Of a DNA stretch of 64,000 bases, positions 58,649-64,000 are shown piece after piece; position 1 is the stretch's first letter; the number at the start of each line of letters is the position of its first letter. The notes beneath the pieces are model-generated. The model worked only from the letters and a program-made list of their open reading frames with translations. It had not been told where the DNA came from and did not search any database. The stretch is from Dioscorea cayenensis subsp. rotundata (lineage: Eukaryota > Streptophyta > Magnoliopsida > Dioscoreales > Dioscoreaceae), in assembly GCF_009730915.1 (NCBI RefSeq), contig NC_052477.1:29770420-29834419 (forward strand), in the 5' to 3' direction. The position numbers and the translations under genes are program-made.

Positions 58649-59617
58649 TCCAAATAATTTTCTTCCAATTTTTCACTGATTTTTTTTTTTTTCTTTTTTT
58701 TTTCTTTTTTAAGATATGTGTGTAAGTTACGGAATTTATTCAAACTCTCAACTCTTGAATTAAGAGTGCAATAAAACACATTTATACTGTTAAAGAGGTT
58801 GTTTTGCTCATGTTTTTTCAATTATAATCCAATTTTTATTTTATTTTTATAATTTTTAATTGATTAATTAAATTAATTATTAAATTACTAATGCAAAATT
58901 ATGGATTTTAACCCTTAAAGAGTTATTATTTAACTTGATATTGATTAAATAAAAAAATTTAGTCAATTTAAAGTGTAGTGTATTTCTAATTTTCCAACTA
59001 ATAAGTTTCACGATTAAAAGGACAGAGAAATAGATATAAAAATACAAATTACAGTGGTTTAATGACCCTTTTAAATTTATTATATGATGTTGACAAAATA
59101 ATAAATATTTATCACATATGTTTAAGATGATATATTAAAAACTATGATCCCACAATAATAAACCTTTCAATCATGTAATTTTGATAATCTATGTGAGGAC
59201 TTTATTAATAGCTACTGATATATAATCAGTGCTACAGGGCAAGTGCTTTAATATTGCACTAAACAATTGTTGGTTCGACTTTTATGCTCTTGGAACTCCA
59301 AAAAGCCATCAAGTCATTTTCATACTTAAAGTTTAAAATAAACATTAAGAAAAAAAGAAAAAAAAACAAAAATTCTTTTTTTTTTAATATTTTTTAACTT
59401 TTAACTTTTAAATGAATAATCTAGAGATTTACTCAAATTAGATAAATCATTTTCCCTGGCGGCCTACGCAAGTGCACACGTCAGCAGAATCCATACATTT
59501 AGTGGGGCCCATCCAATGATCACCATCCATCCATCCATCTCTATTCTGCTTTAAAGTCTGCACATAATCAAACGTTATTGCACAACTTTCAAGACTTGGA
59601 CTACCACTGAACTTTTT

Positions 59618-59905
59618 TATGGGTGAATCATAATTTTATTGAAATAAAAAAACAAGAGAATACAACAGACGGAAAAAAAACCAAAGAAACCAAACAATTA
59701 AAAAAGACAAAATCTCATTAGTGGTGAAGGTATAATAAAATAAATACAAAAAAACAAGTAGAGAGGAAGCTGGACGAGTTAAGTCATCCTCCTAGAGACA
59801 CTAGTCTGCCCAAGTTACTGAAGAGATGAGATTACTCTGGAGATAAACTACTCTCAGGGCGGGCGGTGTGATATGTGGGCCTACTACTTAAGAAGTTGAT
59901 AGATC
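59618..59905 (-). mobile_element. LINE-like 3' tail
   Basis: GGTGAATCATAATTTTATTG followed by an A-rich ACAAGAGAATACAACAGAC stretch matches the tails at 27615 and 36890. The right border is uncertain and may reach 60230. Confidence 0.45.
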
Positions 59906-60235
59906 TCTTGATTTTCTGGGAAGCTTTAAAATTGAACGGTTGAAAAAAATCTGGAGCTGCAGAAAGCCAAGTTAAAAGTGTATTAACAATTTTGAGTAAA
60001 GTAGAATGTAAGGGCAAATAGTTAGATTGAAAAATTCAGTTGTTTCACTCCAACCAAAATATTCCAAATAATTACTCTAAAAATGAAATCCAGATATTTC
60101 GTAAATTAAAATTTAAAGAAGATATCTAAGAGGTCTAAATACTGAAAATTCAGTGAGAAAGATGAGAGTTAATGTTTTGTTTAAAGAAAGACCAAATTCT
60201 CTCCGAGTAATCACAATCGAGGAATTGATGATCCA

Positions 60236-60545
60236 GTGTAATATAACTACCACTAACTCCTTATTTATTTAATTAATTAATTAATTATAATAACAACAAC
60301 AATAACTAATTTTTTATATTTTTTTGAGTTTGTGGTGATGAGTAGGATGTCCATAATTTGACTATATATATATAAATCATGGTTGTTAGTGTAATATAAC
60401 TACCACCGACTCCTTATTTATTTATTAATTAATAATTAATTAATTAATTAATTATAATAACAACAACAATAACTAATTTTTTTATATTTTTTTGAGTTTG
60501 CGGTGATGAATAGGATGTCCATAATTTGACTATATATATATAAAT
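60236..60545. repeat. Two tandem copies of a 153-base unit
   Basis: GTGTAATATAACTACCAC begins at 60236 and again at 60389. Both units continue through AACAACAACAATAACTAA to ATAAATCATGGTTGT with few differences, mainly in the (ATTA)n tract. Confidence 0.9.
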
Positions 60546-61806
60546 CATGGTTGTGTACTTGTGTCTCATGCTGTCTCTTTATCCACATCCGCTCTTTTGC
60601 CTCGGGATTTGTGTTATGCTCTCCGTGATGCACCGAACTAGCTACAATGAAGATCGTTACACGTGGCGCGAGTCCGTTTCTCTATTTTAAGTTATTCGAT
60701 AAAAAGATTCCACTTTTGAAGTAGGGCCCACGACTGCGCCGCCGCTAATTACCAAAAACTGTATATATTTTTTTATTAGAACCATACTTTTTTATATGTT
60801 TTTTTTATGAACACGACTTCTTGAATTTATTATATTTAAATGTGAGTTAAAATTAATTTTTAAATAAAAGTTAGTCTAATTATTGACCTTATTTTATTCA
60901 AATAAAAAAATTAAAAATATATCACTATCTATATCTTTGGCTGCTTTTTTTATTTTTAAAATAATGTTTTAGTGCTTTGGGTTGGAATTAACAATATAAT
61001 TAACTTGCTGAACCATAGCACATTAACCCATTAAATGAAGACCATTAATCAGAATGTACATATATTTGTATAGATTTATCTTATGATTTTTAAAATTTAA
61101 AATTTATCAATTAAATCCCTGATATAACTTGTCATATAAATACCTTTGCTAAAAATGATTGCAAGAAAAAGAAAAGCTTGCTAATTTTAAGTTTGCATGT
61201 GAATTATCAGCGGCACCATTTTTTAAAATAAAAATAATTTATTTTAATTTCTAAATGGCTTTATTTCTTTTGACTTCTAAATTATAAAAAAATTTACGAT
61301 CAATATTTATCTTTATGACGGGTGAATATGGGATGCGATATCACCTTGTGATTTAATTTTTTTATCAAAGATGCAAAAATTATTTTTGGTACCGTAAATC
61401 ATTTGAACCAAATGACTTTAGTAATTTTATATTTTTCATCTAATATATGATAAATAAATATTACAGAAATATAGCAATATTTTGGAGCAAAAATACCAAA
61501 AACTAAGACATTTTATAATTTAGAAGTCACAATAAATAAATTTTTTAAAATGAAAAAACAATAATTATGTGTGACTTTAGTTCTCAAACTAAATTATAAT
61601 TAATTAATAAAAAGTTAAAAAATATATATTCCAATAATTGTGAGAATAATTAAGGAATAAAATTAGATGGTAATAACCGTAATTAATCATATAAAATGAA
61701 TTGTGTCATTTAATGACAATATAATTGATTCTCCGTTACCTCTTTCTCCGAGACTTCCAAGCTTCGGCCGCTGAGCGAGAGGGAGAGAGTGAGAAAGATT
61801 CAGCCT

Positions 61807-61813
61807 TTATATA
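61807..61813 (+). promoter_or_regulatory. TATA box of the glutamate-cysteine ligase gene
   Basis: TTATATA in a CCTTTATATAGCGC context lies 200 bases upstream of the start codon. It is followed by a leader exon ending at 61885 (TTTGAG) and a leader intron at 61886-61972. Confidence 0.6.
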
Positions 61814-61885
61814 GCGCAAGGCCTCGTCTTCTTGCCAGCACTGATCTCTAGGGTCACGAGAATCGCTGTTGCATCTCGATTTGAG

Positions 61886-61972
61886 GTAATTTTTTTGATT
61901 CCTGAACTCATTGGTTGTGGAAAGATAGCCTTTTGGTGGTTTTTCGGTGGAATTGGGTTTTTGATTTTATAG
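61886..61972 (+). other. Leader intron of the glutamate-cysteine ligase gene
   Basis: The donor TTTGAG|GTAATT and acceptor GATTTTATAG|GTTG enclose 87 bases between the TATA-proximal leader and the start codon at 62007. The intron is inferred from splice signals and the T-rich composition. Confidence 0.5.
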
Positions 61973-62006
61973 GTTGTGATTGGAGGTTGAGGTTGGTGGT
62001 GAAGCA

Positions 62007-63312
62007 ATGGCGCTTTCTTCGCGTGTGAGCTCTTACCGAGTTCATGGATTTGAGGTGATGGGTTCTGGAGTGGATGTTCGCAGGAGTAGCTTGAGAGGGA
62101 TGGAGAAATCTGTGAGTTTGGCTGTGAATGGTTGGAGTTTGGAGAGAAGAATGAGAGCGTTGCAATTGGGTGTTGGTGGGTTTGGAAGGGGGAATCGTGT
62201 GGTGGTCGCTGCGAGCCCGCCTACGGAGGATGCTGCCGTGATGACAGAACCGTTGACAAAGGAGGATCTTGTCGGGTACCTTGCTTCTGGGTGCAAGGCG
62301 AAGGAAAAATGGAGGTTTGTTCTTGAATCGCTCTTCTGCTTTGATTTTCCTTGTGGCTATTGTCTGACAGTATGATTATAGTGTTTTAGATAATGTTAAT
62401 TAAGTGTTTATTATGCTTTGTTGCTTCAATTTTAAACATGGTTGATGTTATATTCTGAGGATTCACTATTGTTAGAATTTAACGTTTAGTTGGTCTTGTA
62501 TGGCCAGGATTATTGTTAATTTACTGCTCCTTGGTAAATTATATGGTTTTCAAATGTTTTACTGTGTCTTTGATTCATATGAAGAGTTAATGCCTACTGT
62601 TTTCATATATATGGTGTGTCTGACCTCGTATCATTAATTTTTGACAGGATAGGTACTGAACATGAGAAGTTTGGTTTCGAAGTTGGGACTTTACGGCCTA
62701 TAAAATATGAGCAGATTGCCGAGTTACTGAATGGCCTGGCAGAGAGATTTGACTGGGATAAAATAATTGAAAACGATTATGTAATTGGGCTCAAGCAGGT
62801 AAGATTACCATTTTCTAATGCTTTGATTGTATTGATCGTTGTTTGTGGAGATAACCGACCTAATCTTTGAATCTGTAGTAGTATGGTTTATGTGCTAATT
62901 ATCAAACATTTGTTTCAGACACCTATTATGAGTTTTTTAAATTCTCTCCATTGCTGTTGATTTTTTCAAACCTATTTTACCCGAACCTCTTGTTTGTTCT
63001 CTTAAGTCCTTCTGAAGGATTTTATATGTGTACAATTTATGCTTTTACAAGCTATCATACCTATACAGGGGCTTATCCTCAGGTTTACTTCCATTGAGGT
63101 CTAGTAGATGAGGATGCAATGTTTTGAAGAAATTTTCTAAGGAGAAATTGGTTTTTTGTACTGTTTCCTATTTAATTGAGGACTTTTCACCATCTATCAA
63201 GCAGGGAAAGCAAAGCATCTCACTGGAGCCTGGTGGTCAATTTGAGCTTAGTGGAGCACCCCTTGAAACATTGCATCAAACTTGTGCAGAAGTCAACTCA
63301 CATCTTTATCAG
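62007..63312 (+). CDS. GSH1: Glutamate-cysteine ligase, chloroplastic (5' part; gene runs off the window)
   Basis: The enzyme joins glutamate and cysteine with ATP, the first and rate-limiting step of glutathione synthesis in plastids. Three coding exons are visible: 62007-62314, 62648-62798 and 63205-63312, in phase, about 189 residues of a protein usually over 500. The N-terminus [14 protein letters not shown] is Ser/Arg-rich and serves as a transit peptide, followed by [36 protein letters not shown] and [20 protein letters not shown], all hallmark blocks of plant GSH1. The start is the first ATG after the spliced leader. The next exon is not found in the last 690 bases, so it lies beyond the window. 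A leader intron at 61886-61972 precedes the start. Confidence 0.95.
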
Positions 63313-64000
63313 GTCATTGGTCATACGATATTAACGTTGTCAATATTTGTATGTACCAGTTATCCTCTGCTGCGTGTTTTGGACCTTTTCTGGTATATAA
63401 GCTTTGAGTCTCTTATTTTAGCTACCCAACTTCAAGTAACTTTTTTTGTCGTTTCTGCCGTGAAAAGTACAAACACTTTCTGCTCATAGATCTTTTGGTG
63501 GCTATCATTTTTGAATTTCAATTATTGATAATACTGATAAATCTTAATGGCTTTCATTTTATATTAAATTCTACTTATTGATCATCTAGACTCTCGGATC
63601 ACCATGATGTACTGGTTATTACTTGAAGTTTTTTTTTAACTTATTTTTTATAACTTGTGGTTTTCTTGTGTAGTGTAATGACTATATTTTGGTGCCTTGG
63701 ATTAGCTACAGTGAATCTGCGGCTGCTGGAAATAACTAACTAAAATGTACCTGTTAATTAAATGTGGTATATGGTAATTGTAGTTTTGCAGTTGAAATGT
63801 AGCTTGCTGAGACTGTATTTGGCACTGTAATAAATATGTTATTATTTCTTAACCAGATTCCATTGTCGCCTAGTATTTTGTAGAAGAATCTCAAAGCAGC
63901 AGATAAATAGGTGTCTTCTTTAAAAACCCAAAAATTCTTTTGAAGCAACTCAAGTTAGAAAACTCAACCCAATTGTTATCACAGAGTTTACTATATAAAA

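Larger units (their letters stand above)
58649..61800. other. AT-rich intergenic region
   Basis: It contains the copy 2 3' untranslated region, a LINE-like tail (59618-59905) and a 153-base tandem duplication (60236-60545). From 60700 to 61740 it is AT-rich with nothing recognised. Open frames at 59832-60017 and 60448-60633 have no support. Confidence 0.6.

Noticed and set aside
1..64000. CRISPR arrays, prophage or bacterial operons
   Set aside because: The sequence is plant nuclear DNA with spliced genes. The tandem repeats found are microsatellites or transposon-internal units.

Overview
This is plant nuclear DNA. Genes are split into many short exons by AT-rich GT-AG introns, and every recognisable gene is a land-plant family: a chloroplast omega-3 desaturase with transit peptide, tomosyn, a SAC phosphatase of the SAC6/7/8 (RHD4) type, a gibberellin-type 2-oxoglutarate dioxygenase, PHD-GNAT chromatin proteins and plastid glutamate-cysteine ligase. 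A flowering plant is certain; I cannot name the species. The window is a draft scaffold with one placeholder gap of exactly 1000 N (40637-41636).

Layout. 2039-4341 (minus): omega-3 fatty acid desaturase with all 8 exons and all three histidine boxes, but at least four frame breaks as assembled. 5951-15486 (minus): 24-exon tomosyn-like WD40/R-SNARE protein, one 1-base break and one GC-AG intron. 16026-21831 (minus): 20-exon SAC phosphoinositide phosphatase, fully open, with a probable U12-type AT-AC intron. 23171-26886 (plus): intact 3-exon C20-type GA2-oxidase-like gene, divergent from the SAC gene. 26.9-46.4 kb: a repeat-rich accessory stretch with small membrane-protein genes, broken copies of neighbouring genes and many transposons. 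46409-53915 and 55408-58648 (plus): two tandem PHD-GNAT genes (IDM1/ROS4-like) with different N-terminal domain sets. 62007 to the window end (plus): first three coding exons of glutamate-cysteine ligase.

The genes do not form a pathway. The notable structure is the 22-48 kb stretch. Pieces of the GA2-oxidase locus, one SAC exon, a two-membrane-segment gene and an exon of the PHD gene recur there in a different order, interrupted by hAT-like elements, a Mutator-like MITE, a TRIM retrotransposon, a SINE and truncated LINE tails, several with clear target-site duplications. I found no viral or bacterial-type system and no CRISPR array. Exon borders were set by eye from splice signals, reading phase and family resemblance, and no alignment was run.
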